64,000 bases of DNA from JANQPX01 sp965204405 (lineage in GTDB: Bacteria > Pseudomonadota > Alphaproteobacteria > Geminicoccales > Geminicoccaceae): positions 744,001 to 808,000 of the forward strand of contig CBDBEN010000005.1 of the NCBI GenBank assembly GCA_965204405.1, in the 5' to 3' direction. Below are positions 53,615 through 62,525 of the stretch, piece after piece. The first letter of the stretch is position 1, and the number at the start of each line of letters is the position of its first letter. Under the pieces are notes generated by a model. It saw nothing but the letters and a program-made list of their open reading frames with translations, was not told the DNA's origin and made no database searches. The position numbers and the translations under genes were made by a program.

Positions 53615-53775
53615 ATGCTCGATTGTGCCCTGACGGTTGCGTTGGATGGGTAGGCTCCTCTCAGTGCCGGCTTCGTTGTCACCGGCACTGACACCGATAG
53701 AAAAACGGACTCGTCGCCAGCTTTGCAGAGGACGGCAACATGGCGTCCTCTCACATTCCGGTCAGCGGCCGGGCC

Positions 53776-54771
53776 TCAGCAGGCATGCTTTTCAAATCTT
53801 CGGTCATCTGCCTTATCGCCCGCCGGCTTTTGTGATTCCCGAGCTGAGGGCCAGGGCATTGATTGTTCGATGTCGAATGCGCCATCGAGACTGCCGCAGA
53901 ACAGGCTGCGGTGCGATCGCATCGCTGCCGATTGATCATCGGTGTAGGACGTCAGGCCCGAACCGTAGACCGTATAGGCACCATTCGGGCCAACGGGCGA
54001 TACGTAGCCCTCGATAAGAACCCGGCGAATTTTTGGCGAAAAACGTTTGGTGGCGATACGGTAAATGGAAAGCTCGGTCTGGCCATGATCCCGCTCGATG
54101 ATCCCCTGAACAGCGGCAATGGAATTAATCTTGATGGAGGATTGCCGGAGATTCTTGATCAAGACGCCACCAATCCGCCTGGTGCCATCGGTCGTTTCGG
54201 TGAAGGCGCCGCGCACTGAGGCGAGGCTTCGCGTCGAGACCAAGTCGATGCGGGAGGCAACGACCTCCTCGTCGCGCCAAAGGCCACTGACCGCGATCCA
54301 GGCTCCGACGGGCAGATCCTCCACGGCTAGCGAGCGTGAATCGTTCCGCATGCCGATCTTGGTCGACTCATCGATGGCAACACGAATACCAAGCGCTTGG
54401 ACCCAACGCCGATCCTCGGCAATAGCTTCTATCGGCGCGACAATGGGTCGATAGCGCTCGATCGAGAGTGCCTTGAAGATCCGGCCTTCGTTCACGGCCT
54501 CGATCGACACGGTGTCGCCTGGCACGAGCAAGGCCGGGCTTTCCTTGCCGAATGCCGTTTCGACTTTCAAGTCGTCGTCATAGATCACGCGAACGCCATT
54601 GACGTAGATGCTGCCAAGTTCGGTGATTGTCCCGACGATACCTGTTCCGATAATGCCCCCCTCGTTTTCGTCGGAGGCCAGATGAATGGAATCAGGCCTG
54701 GCACAGGCTGTAAGAAAGAGCAGCAGAAACGACGAGGCCCTGAAAAAGTGCTGGAGGGTCTTCGGGATCAT
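53776..54771 (-). CDS. DUF5666-domain lipoprotein
   Basis: The 331-residue protein has a signal peptide with lipobox LTAC in the first 25 residues. The rest contains repeated beta-rich units typical of DUF5666: GTGIVGTITELGSIYVNGVR, then VPGDTVSIEA and later VGAWIAVSGLWRDEE. The repeated 'limit value, exposure of a conversion site' pattern suggests OB-like barrels. Function is unknown. Its start overlaps the DUF6502 stop by four bases, so the pair is co-translated. The C-terminal 50 residues look unstructured. Confidence 0.82.
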   Translation of the reverse strand: MIPKTLQHFFRASSFLLLFLTACARPDSIHLASDENEGGIIGTGIVGTITELGSIYVNGVRVIYDDDLKVETAFGKESPALLVPGDTVSIEAVNEGRIFKALSIERYRPIVAPIEAIAEDRRWVQALGIRVAIDESTKIGMRNDSRSLAVEDLPVGAWIAVSGLWRDEEVVASRIDLVSTRSLASVRGAFTETTDGTRRIGGVLIKNLRQSSIKINSIAAVQGIIERDHGQTELSIYRIATKRFSPKIRRVLIEGYVSPVGPNGAYTVYGSGLTSYTDDQSAAMRSHRSLFCGSLDGAFDIEQSMPWPSARESQKPAGDKADDRRFEKHAC

Positions 54772-55631
54772 TCGTCTCTATCCTTGTCGGGCGTCTTGTC
54801 GGATTTTTTGGTCAAATCATTATTGGGTAGCGTGGTGTGCAGATAAGCGCCGAACGATATTCGCTGGCGATTTTTCGAATCCTTCGAGTCTTCTTTCTGA
54901 TACGCCAAGGCATCCCGATTGATCTGCTCCAGGAGAGCCTGTTTCAGCTTTCGGGCTTTCATGTCCAATTGCCTGATCGACTCGACGGAGAGGTTGTTGA
55001 AATGAGCCGCGCGTTCGAAGAAAGGGGCTTCATCATGATCGGCAAGGAGGTTGCTGCTGGCTGCTTCCAGGTGGGCGCTCAAGTTCTTGTCAAACGCCTC
55101 CAGCCTGGCATTGGAGGAGGCATCGGGCAGATAGGCGGTCTTCAGCAGCTTGACTTCGGTGCGTGCCAGGTTAACAGCAACGATCTTCGTCTTTTCCAAC
55201 TCTTCGAGCACGGTCGCTGTCGGCAAGTCGATACCTACGGCGCGCACCAAGTCGTGAAAGCTGGCGCTTTTTTTATCCGGTATGGCGGCAAGCTTTCGGG
55301 GTTTCCCTTTGGCATTCAGGAAACGATCATCGGTAGACCAGTAGGCGACGACGAGCGCACACGCCCCTTCGAATGATCGCTTTGCCGGCTGGGCTTCTCC
55401 CCGACGAAGGCGCCTCACGTCCTTGCGGTGAAGGCCGGTAAGAAGACTGACGCGACTGTCGGTCAAATGACCTCGATCCCGCTCGTTCTGCTCGGCCACT
55501 TCCACCATGGCGCCCTTCAGAAGTTCGACGGCAGCCGTAATCGTCACCCCACGCGCGATCATTACACGCGCCAACGGGCGGAGAAGCCGTTTCAAGACGT
55601 CAGGGAGACGATCCGTCTTTTCAGGCGGCAT
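54768..55631 (-). CDS. DUF6502-family protein
   Basis: This 287-residue protein resembles DUF6502 members, which begin with a helix-turn-helix-like region (ARVMIARGVTITAAVELLKG, then LLTGLHRKDVRRLRRGE) and continue with helical segments. These genes commonly lie beside DUF5666 lipoprotein genes, as here. It may be a regulator of the pair or of the divergent adenylation operon, but that is inferred. The C-terminal 60 residues are charged and rich in Lys, Asp and Ser. Confidence 0.8.
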   Translation of the reverse strand: MPPEKTDRLPDVLKRLLRPLARVMIARGVTITAAVELLKGAMVEVAEQNERDRGHLTDSRVSLLTGLHRKDVRRLRRGEAQPAKRSFEGACALVVAYWSTDDRFLNAKGKPRKLAAIPDKKSASFHDLVRAVGIDLPTATVLEELEKTKIVAVNLARTEVKLLKTAYLPDASSNARLEAFDKNLSAHLEAASSNLLADHDEAPFFERAAHFNNLSVESIRQLDMKARKLKQALLEQINRDALAYQKEDSKDSKNRQRISFGAYLHTTLPNNDLTKKSDKTPDKDRDE

Positions 55632-55700
55632 GGGAGGCAGGCCTTCTATTCATAGGCATCTTTATACCCGACAGGAGGCATCCGAAACAAGATCTGCAGG

Positions 55701-55725
55701 AATATGATCAAACACTGATCATATT
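55701..55725. promoter_or_regulatory. Perfect 10-bp dyad between DUF6502 and the adenylation gene
   Basis: AATATGATCA-AACAC-TGATCATATT is a perfect 10-bp inverted repeat with a 5-base spacer, in an AT-rich divergent promoter region. Another GATCAT follows at 55731. It has the form of a homodimeric regulator's operator; the DUF6502 protein is one candidate. Confidence 0.55.
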
Positions 55726-55765
55726 CTCGTGATCATAGATGTTGTTATTTATTTGAATATAGACA

Positions 55766-55784
55766 AATGGGAAATTTTCCCATT
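55766..55784. promoter_or_regulatory. Second dyad, AATGGGAAA / TTTCCCATT
   Basis: A perfect 9-bp inverted repeat around one central base, 50 bases ahead of the adenylation gene start, in sequence much richer in A and T than the surroundings. It may be an operator overlapping the promoter of the adenylation gene. Confidence 0.5.
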
Positions 55785-55833
55785 AGAAATTATGATGATA
55801 ACGCCATATTTATAATATAGGAGAACATGCTCG

Positions 55834-57532
55834 ATGAAGGATGTCAGCTTTGTCAAACAGCATGCCATTGACCAAGCCCTGGCCCGGATGCCGGTAATTC
55901 CGGAACCTGGACACGGCCGGTCGTCAATGCTTGTCCCCTATGGAGGGCAGAATCCGGCAAGTCTGCGAAAAGCGGCGACAGGACTTGGTTTCGACGAACA
56001 TCTGAAGTTCTCCGCATTCGGGTGCGGGCCTTCAGCCAGGCCAAGATATCTTCAATTGCATCGCGCCTTTGAAGAGGCTGCCAGGAGCAAACCCCGAGGC
56101 GACCGCAGTCGAACACGCGGGCGACTTGATGACCTATGGCAGGCTGGATCGGGAAGCCAACCGTCTTGCCGCCATTCTGGTTCGGAGCGGCGTCAAGCCG
56201 GGAGACGCGGTCTGTCTGTTCCTCAGGCGCTCGATCCCGATGGTGATCGGGCTCCTAGCGACGCTGAAGGCGGGCGCTGCCTACGTACCGCAGGATACGA
56301 AAATCGTACCGACACGGCAGCTTGGACAGATCATCGAGCAGTCATCTGCAACGGTCGTGCTGACAACGTCGGATCAGGCAGCAGCCGTGCCGGTATCCGG
56401 TCGTCATCGCGTCATTCAGATCGACCTTGCTCTTGCCGAGCAGGGGCTGGATGTCGTCAACATTCGATGTTCCACCGCTGTCGATCCGGATGATCGCTGC
56501 TTTGTTCTCTTCACATCCGGGACGACAGGGAAGCCAAATGGCGTGCAGGTCACGCATCGCAATGTCGCGAACATTCTTTTGACGGCACCTGGCGATCTTG
56601 GCATGCGCCCCGGCATACGCGTTGCCCAGCTTCTCAATATCGGCTTCGATATGGCGGCATGGGAAATCCTAGGCTGCCTGTGCAATGGCGCAACGTTGCT
56701 GATCCGAGAAACCGATTTCACCGAAACGGCAAGAAAGGCCGATGTGATCATCGCCACGCCGTCAATCCTGTGTGCGATTGATGCCAGCCGGTGCCAGGGG
56801 GCCAAAACCGTGGCTGTGGCCGGCGAGCCTTGCCCGCGTCCTCTTGCGGATAAATGGGCCGCATTTTGCACCTTTTTCAACGCATGCGGCCCCACCGAAA
56901 CGACGATCGTCAACACCATGCATCACCATCATCCGAGCGATGAGCGGCTGACCATCGGACGGCCGACGCCCAACAACACCGTCTATGTCCTGGATGAAAA
57001 CCTTCAGCCTGTCGGTATTGGCGAAACCGGTGTGATGTGGGCCGGAGGTGATTGCGTAACATCCGGTTATATCGGCAATCCAGCCCTCACGTCGGAACGG
57101 TATCGACCCGATCCGTTTCTGGGTCGCGGGCGCATGATGTTCAACACCCGGGACCTTGGACGCTGGACGCAGGACGGCGAACTCGAGCACCTCGGGCGGG
57201 TCGACGATCAGGTCAAGATCCGCGGCTTTCGGGTCGAACTGGATTCCGTCTCGACCGTGCTCGAGACCATCGATGGCTGCTGCAAGGCGGTAACACTCAA
57301 GTTCAACGACCGCTATCTGGCGGCGTTCGTCTCTCCCGCCCATGTCGATATCGATGCTGCCTATCAGGGGATCGCGGACGCTCTGCCTTATTACTGCAAG
57401 CCTTTGATGATCATCGCTCTCGATGCGTTACCCCGAACCAGCCGTGGCAAGGTCGATAAGCGCCGTCTCTTGGAGCTTGCCGTGGCGAGGCGGCAAGAAA
57501 TATGCATCGGGCGGCAGGAGGCAGCGGTATGA
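55834..57532 (+). pseudogene. Stand-alone adenylation (AMP-binding, NRPS-like) protein, frameshifted
   Basis: The N-terminal frame from ATG 55834 reaches LHRAFEEAARSKP, the usual opening of an adenylation domain. The rest lies in the next frame from EATAVEHAG on. Dropping one C from the CCCC run at 56092-56095 joins them into a 565-residue protein. Core motifs are present: A3 LFTSGTTGKPNGVQ, A5 NACGPTETT, A8 VDDQVKIRGFRVEL and A10 PRTSRGKVDK, with the catalytic Lys. No carrier or condensation domain follows. It overlaps the start of the next gene region and probably activates a carboxylic or amino acid. The frameshift could be real or an error. Confidence 0.82.
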
Positions 57533-57679
57533 AGATTTCAACCGCAAGCATGGAGGCGCCTCTCGCCGAAGTTCCCCTTCAACGACCTGTCCTCGAAACG
57601 CCAGCGTCGCCGGGAGCGGAACCTCTGCAGGCACCGGCTAAAAGCGGTTTCCATCCAAGGTGCCGCCTCTGACCTGCCG

Positions 57680-59029
57680 TTGCCGTCGGCTCAACAAGGG
57701 TCAATAGGCGCGGGGAAAGAAGACAAGCAGCCCGGTTTCTTGAGGCGCCTTGCCGCCAATCCTCGCTTTTCCCAATATTACCGGTTGGGCGCCTTGGTCC
57801 TCATCGCCAACGCGCTGATGGTCGCCTATGGCTTCTTCGAGCTCGGCTGGTGGCAGATCGGCGGCATCGACCTCGCTATGATCTCGACCCTTGTGGTCGG
57901 CAATTTTGCGCTCTCAATCCTGGTACGACAGCAATATGTGATCAATCTCCTGTTCTGGCTGGCAACGCGCCCTTCGACACGCTGGCCGCTCTCGGTCCGC
58001 TGGGCGTGCGGCAAGGTCTATCACCATGGCGGGCTGCATAGCGGCGGGGCGGTCGCCGGCAGCATCTGGTTCCTGATCTTCACTGGATCGATGACCTATC
58101 ACGCCGTTAACGGTCTGCAGGGCTGGTCCCCAATCTCCCTCGCATTGAACTATACACTGCTCGCCCTTCTTCTCGGCATTCTCACCATGGCGCACGCGCC
58201 GATTCGCGCTCGTTTTCACGACGCGTTCGAGCGGGTGCATCGCTTTGGCGGCTGGACGGCGCTCATCCTCTTCTGGGCCGGCATGGTGACGTTCACCAAC
58301 GATATCCGCGGTGATGTTTCCTTGAGCGACGCCTTGATCGGGTCGGCCGGTTTTTGGCTGCTGGTGATCATTTCCATCAGCATTCTGCTTCCCTGGCTGC
58401 GCCTAAAGCGGGTGCCGATAGAGATCGTGAAACCCTCCGATCACGCAGCGATCGTCCGCTTCAATTACGGTGACACACCGTTCCCCGGCTCCTCCAACTC
58501 GATCAGCCGCAACCCCCTTCTGGAATGGCACTCATTTGCCAACATTCCGACGCCGGGGGAGGACGGCTACCGTCTGATCATCTCCCGAGCCGGCGACTGG
58601 ACCGGCAAGTTCATCGACGACACGCCGTCCCATGTCTGGGTGAAGGGCATCACGACATCCGGCGTTGCCCGCATCGAGGTGCTGTTCAAGCGCGTCGTCT
58701 ATATCGCAACCGGTAGCGGCATCGGTCCGGTAATGCCGCATCTCCTGGCGAAGGACGTTCCCATCCATCTGATCTGGGCGACGCGCAACCCGCGAAAGAC
58801 CTATGGCGACGCTTTGGTCGACGAAATCCTGAAGGCAGTCCCCGATGCCGTCATCTGGGATACCGATGCCAAGGGCAAACCCGATCTTGCCAAATTGGCC
58901 TTCGACGCCTGCCAATCGTTCGATGGCGAAGCGGTGATCTGCATCTCCAATCAAAAGCTGACCCGCCGCGTTGTCGAAGCGATGGAACGGCAGGGCATCC
59001 CCGCCTTCGGCGCCATCTGGGACTCTTGA
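57680..59029 (+). CDS. TmpA-like membrane flavoreductase
   Basis: The 449-residue protein has about six membrane helices in residues 35-250 (with YHHGGLHSGG between them) and a C-terminal ferredoxin-reductase-like half with the nucleotide motif YIATGSGIGPVMPHLL. It resembles fungal TmpA-type membrane oxidoreductases, which are linked with NRPS-like adenylation proteins. The TTG start at 57680 is weak. An ATG at 57529 with AGGAGG upstream, overlapping the previous stop, opens a Pro-rich 47-residue frame ending at 57672, so another frameshift may separate the true start from the body. Confidence 0.72.
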   Translation: MPSAQQGSIGAGKEDKQPGFLRRLAANPRFSQYYRLGALVLIANALMVAYGFFELGWWQIGGIDLAMISTLVVGNFALSILVRQQYVINLLFWLATRPSTRWPLSVRWACGKVYHHGGLHSGGAVAGSIWFLIFTGSMTYHAVNGLQGWSPISLALNYTLLALLLGILTMAHAPIRARFHDAFERVHRFGGWTALILFWAGMVTFTNDIRGDVSLSDALIGSAGFWLLVIISISILLPWLRLKRVPIEIVKPSDHAAIVRFNYGDTPFPGSSNSISRNPLLEWHSFANIPTPGEDGYRLIISRAGDWTGKFIDDTPSHVWVKGITTSGVARIEVLFKRVVYIATGSGIGPVMPHLLAKDVPIHLIWATRNPRKTYGDALVDEILKAVPDAVIWDTDAKGKPDLAKLAFDACQSFDGEAVICISNQKLTRRVVEAMERQGIPAFGAIWDS

Positions 59030-59044
59030 GGGCCGTCATTGCCC

Positions 59045-60073
59045 TTACTTGGCGATCGTCGATCCACGTTTGATGAGCGTCGGAACGAGGGCGAGTTTTT
59101 CCGGGGCGGGATCGGCATTGTCGATGGCTTCGACCATCAAGCGTATAGCGTTCGGCACCATCTGATCAATCGGCTGCCGAAGGGTCGTCAGCGAGAATTC
59201 CGGCATGGCCGCAAGTGGGATGTCGTCGAAGCCGATCACGGAGACATGTCTTCAGGCACGCGGAGGCCGTAGTTCGGCGCGGATCAAACTCAAGGCCTCG
59301 ATCGCCATGTAGTCGTTGACGACGAACACAGCATCCGGCCGCCCGGCATCGGGCTTGTCCAGCAGGGCGCGTGTCGCCTCACGGGTTTTGCCGAGGTGGA
59401 AATGGCCAATGGCGTAGTCGGTGAGCTCCACGCCTTGGGCTTGCAGTTCTGCGCGAAAGCCGAATTCGCGGTCCCGGTTGGTCGAGGCTCGCTGCCAGCC
59501 TGCCATCAGCGCTATTTTCCGATGGCCGGTCTCCAGCAGGTGCATCGCTGCGAGCCGCCCGCCGGCCACATTGTCCGTGGTGACGCTGGAGAGGCGATCG
59601 TCGTCCTGTACGCGATTGAACATGACCACCGGTATGTTCTGCTCCAGACAGAATTCGCAAAGGGATGAAGACAGCTCGACGGACGCGGTGATGATGCCGT
59701 CGACCTGATATTCCAAAAGCTCGGAGACGGTCTCGTCGACGCCTTCATTCGTATCCGGCATCATGAAGACGAGCGCGTGATAGCCTTGCTTTTGCAGCTC
59801 GAGACAAAGCCTCTCCAGTGCCAGGGCATAGAACTGGTTGTCGAGATAGCTGAACAGCAGGGCGACCATCTTGGATTTTTGCGTGATCAGCGAGCGGGCG
59901 AGCGCATTCGGGCGGTAGCCGAGCTCGTTGGCCGCCTGCATGATGCGCTTTCGGGCCTCTACGGAGACACCCGATTCGGTCGGCACGCGGGAAAAGGCGC
60001 GGCTCACCGCCGATTGAGAAACACCAGCAAGTTTCGCCACATCCACAGACGTGACCTTGGATTTCCTTCGCAC
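59045..60073 (-). pseudogene. LacI-family transcriptional regulator, disrupted
   Basis: The N-terminal helix-turn-helix (TSVDVAKLAGVSQSAVSRAF) and sugar-binding domain read well to AELR, then a stop interrupts at 59252. The expected LRVPED lies in another frame, and VSVIGFDDIPLAAMPEF onward returns to the first frame. One extra base (near 59266) and two extra bases (near 59245) explain this, since the total is three. Without them the protein would be 341 residues, the family length. It is probably the local regulator of the ABC importer operon beside it. Confidence 0.85.
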
Positions 60074-60115
60074 GTTCTTCCTAGCCTTGCCGGCGAGCCG
60101 CCGATGGACGGTCCG

Positions 60116-60553
60116 TCATGTCTTGGGAATGGCCGCCAGGAGGTCTACCCCCATTTGCTTGAACGTGTCGACATGATCGACCATCACATAGTTCTCCTTG
60201 AGCTTGCCGTCGACCACCAGCCAGAAGTCGGAAAAGCGCATCTTTACCGGCTTTCCCGTGGCGGCGAGCCCAAGATAGGGGCCTTGGTGGGTGGCGCGCA
60301 GATAGCCGGTTCCGGCGACCCAATGGTCATTGGCGAACTCGATGTCATGGGAAACGTGATAATCGGGGAAAGCCTTATAGAAGGGCGCCAGCACGTCATA
60401 TTTGAACCCCTCAAGCCCAAGGATGGTGCCGAAGCCCGGAGGCCCGTGCCAGACCATGTCCTCATGCCAGAATTTTCCCTGGGCTTCGAGGTCCTGGGCA
60501 TTCAGCGCCTCGTACATGTCCTGCACTAGTTTGAGATTGTACTCCGCCGACAT
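60116..60553 (-). CDS. SnoaL/NTF2-like ester cyclase-family protein
   Basis: This 145-residue protein has the SnoaL-like cone-shaped fold pattern: NLKLVQDMYEALNAQDLEAQ, then AFPDYHVSHDIEFANDHWVA and GKPVKMRFSDFWLVVDGKL. Such proteins can be cyclases, isomerases or binding proteins. It is the last gene of the importer operon, 19 bases after permease 2, and has a relative at the right edge of the window. The substrate is probably related to the imported compound. Confidence 0.85.
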   Translation of the reverse strand: MSAEYNLKLVQDMYEALNAQDLEAQGKFWHEDMVWHGPPGFGTILGLEGFKYDVLAPFYKAFPDYHVSHDIEFANDHWVAGTGYLRATHQGPYLGLAATGKPVKMRFSDFWLVVDGKLKENYVMVDHVDTFKQMGVDLLAAIPKT

Positions 60554-60572
60554 ATTTTCTCCTTTCGCAGCT

Positions 60573-61412
60573 TTACCCTTTGACTGCGCCGGCGGTCATG
60601 CCGGCCACGATCTGTTTTTGAAACACATAGACGAGGATGATGATCGGAATGGTGATCGAGACCGCGCCGGCGATGCCGTGCATGAGGCGCGCCGCGCTCT
60701 GATTCTGGCCCATATAGTTGGCAAGGGCCGCGGTCATGGTCGACATATCGCCATTCATGAGCTGGCTGGAAATCAGAAAGTCGTTATAGGCGAGAAGAAA
60801 GGAGAACAGCCCCGCCGTGACGATGCCCGGCCACATCACCGGGATGATCACACGCCGAAACGCGCCGAAGCGGGTGCAGCCGTCGACCATGGCCGCTTCG
60901 TCCAGCTCGGTCGGGATGCTCATGAAGAAGGCGCGCAGCATCCAGATGGTGAAGGGCTGGTTGATGGCCACCAGCACCATGATCAGCGTTTCGTAGCGGC
61001 TCCAGATCCCGAGCCCGAAGAAGGCCGGGCGGTAAGCGGTGAGCAGCACGACATGGGGCATGGCGCGAAAGATCAGGGCGGCGATTAAAAGCCAAAAGCC
61101 GACGGAGCCCCGATAACGGGAGAGTGCATAGGCTGCGAGACAGCCGATGGTGAGCGACACCGCCATGGTCAGTGCCGTGACGATGGTGGTGTTCAGGGCA
61201 TAAAGCCAGAAGCCATCCTCCATCCAGATGTAGCGAAAATGCTCCAGCGTGATGGGTGCGAACAGCTTCGGCGGCGTGGAGAAGGCATCCACCGGTTTTC
61301 TGACCGACATCAGAAACATCCAGAGGAAGGGCGCGGCCGCAATGAAGAGCCAGACCCAAAGCCCGAGGCCGGAGAACAAGCGTGCGATCGGGGAGAGGGG
61401 GGCTTGGTTCAT
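60573..61412 (-). CDS. ABC importer permease 2 (CUT1, MalG/UgpE-like)
   Basis: This inner-membrane permease of 279 residues has about six helices and the EAA motif as DEAAMVDGCTRFGAFRRVIIP. The frame continues far upstream inside permease 1, but the ATG at 61412 overlaps the stop of permease 1 (ATGA) and matches the usual CUT1 N-terminus. It pairs with permease 1. No ATPase gene is present in this part of the operon. Confidence 0.93.
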   Translation of the reverse strand: MNQAPLSPIARLFSGLGLWVWLFIAAAPFLWMFLMSVRKPVDAFSTPPKLFAPITLEHFRYIWMEDGFWLYALNTTIVTALTMAVSLTIGCLAAYALSRYRGSVGFWLLIAALIFRAMPHVVLLTAYRPAFFGLGIWSRYETLIMVLVAINQPFTIWMLRAFFMSIPTELDEAAMVDGCTRFGAFRRVIIPVMWPGIVTAGLFSFLLAYNDFLISSQLMNGDMSTMTAALANYMGQNQSAARLMHGIAGAVSITIPIIILVYVFQKQIVAGMTAGAVKG

Positions 61413-62458
61413 AGGCCGGATCTCTGATCGCGATAGGTGCGGATGATGACCGGGATCAAGAGGATGACGACACCGACCACCGTCAGGATCGAATAGGCCG
61501 CCGCTTTGTGGATGTTGTCCTCGAAGACCAAGGTGTAATAGGTCAGATATTGCACTGAATTGGCGAAGACCCTCGAACCGAACACGAGGATCGGCTCGAA
61601 CACGCGGTAGCTGTCCATGACATGGATCAGCGTGATCACCGCTAAAAGCGGCGATAGGTGAGGAATGATGACGTGGCGGAGGCGCTGCCAGGTGGTGGCG
61701 CCGTCGATCACGGCTGCTTCGAGGGCGCTCGATGGCACCGTTTGCAGCCCGGCATAGAGGATGATGAAGGAGAATGGTGTCGCGAACCAAACGCCATAGG
61801 CGATGATGACGGTACGAATGGTGACCTGGTCGGCAAGAAAGTAGAAACGGCCGAAGCCAGCCGATTCGAGAAGGGCCGCGATCACCCCGCCGTCGAGAAA
61901 CAGCCAGTAGACTGCGAGCGACGACACCACGGGCGTCACGATCATCGGTAGCAGCGTGACGAAGACGACCGTGCCACGAAGGCGGGGCGTGATGCGATTG
62001 ACGACAAGGGCCAATGCCAGGCCAAGTATCAAAATAATCGGCGTGGTCGCGAACGTGTAGAGGAGCGTGAACTCCAGCGCTGACCAGAAATCGACATTGC
62101 TGATCTCGCGGTAGAGCTGCGCCATGAGGTCACCTGGCGAGGTAAAGCTGCGCTCATCGGCGAGAATATCTGCCAGCCCGTCGATCTCGACAGCGCTTTT
62201 CAGATTGTCGCCGCCGACATAATTCCAGACCTGCACCGCGTTGCCGTCCTCATCGAGCACCGGCTGCGGCACGACACGAGTGACCTCACGGGTCTGGTTG
62301 CCGAAGAGGGGAACCTCCGTCGTGATCTCTTTGAGCTCGGTCTGCACGAAGGACTGGTACAGCGCCAGATAGACGATCGCAACGAGGGGAAGGGCGATCA
62401 GCAGCAGCATCGAGGTGACCGAGGGGGCCACAAAGGCAAAGAAGCTTGATCGCGTCAT
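61409..62458 (-). CDS. ABC importer permease 1 (CUT1, MalF/UgpA-like)
   Basis: This 349-residue permease has a first helix followed by a periplasmic loop of about 100 residues (35-130), then five helices with the EAA motif EAAVIDGATTWQRLRHVIIP. The loop resembles the extra MalF-type P2 domain, though shorter. The solute-binding protein gene lies 67 bases upstream on the same strand. Confidence 0.93.
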   Translation of the reverse strand: MTRSSFFAFVAPSVTSMLLLIALPLVAIVYLALYQSFVQTELKEITTEVPLFGNQTREVTRVVPQPVLDEDGNAVQVWNYVGGDNLKSAVEIDGLADILADERSFTSPGDLMAQLYREISNVDFWSALEFTLLYTFATTPIILILGLALALVVNRITPRLRGTVVFVTLLPMIVTPVVSSLAVYWLFLDGGVIAALLESAGFGRFYFLADQVTIRTVIIAYGVWFATPFSFIILYAGLQTVPSSALEAAVIDGATTWQRLRHVIIPHLSPLLAVITLIHVMDSYRVFEPILVFGSRVFANSVQYLTYYTLVFEDNIHKAAAYSILTVVGVVILLIPVIIRTYRDQRSGL

Positions 62459-62487
62459 CGGCTGAGTGCCCGAGAAATGGGGCGCCA

Positions 62488-62511
62488 GTGCTGGTTGTTT
62501 CGGACCAGCAC
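62488..62511 (-). promoter_or_regulatory. Intercistronic hairpin after the solute-binding protein gene
   Basis: GTGCTGGT (62488-62495) and ACCAGCAC (62504-62511) are perfect arms, extended by GCC/GGC beyond one mismatch. It sits between the binding protein and permease genes. Such hairpins often stabilise the upstream mRNA and reduce transcription into the permease genes, so the binding protein is made in excess. Confidence 0.6.
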
Positions 62512-62525
62512 CGGCAAAATGCGGG

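Noticed and set aside
52885..53754. 289-codon minus-strand frame opposite the symporter
   Set aside because: It is His/Asp/Gly-rich from antisense reading of a membrane protein and ignores the symporter lesion; no gene-like features.
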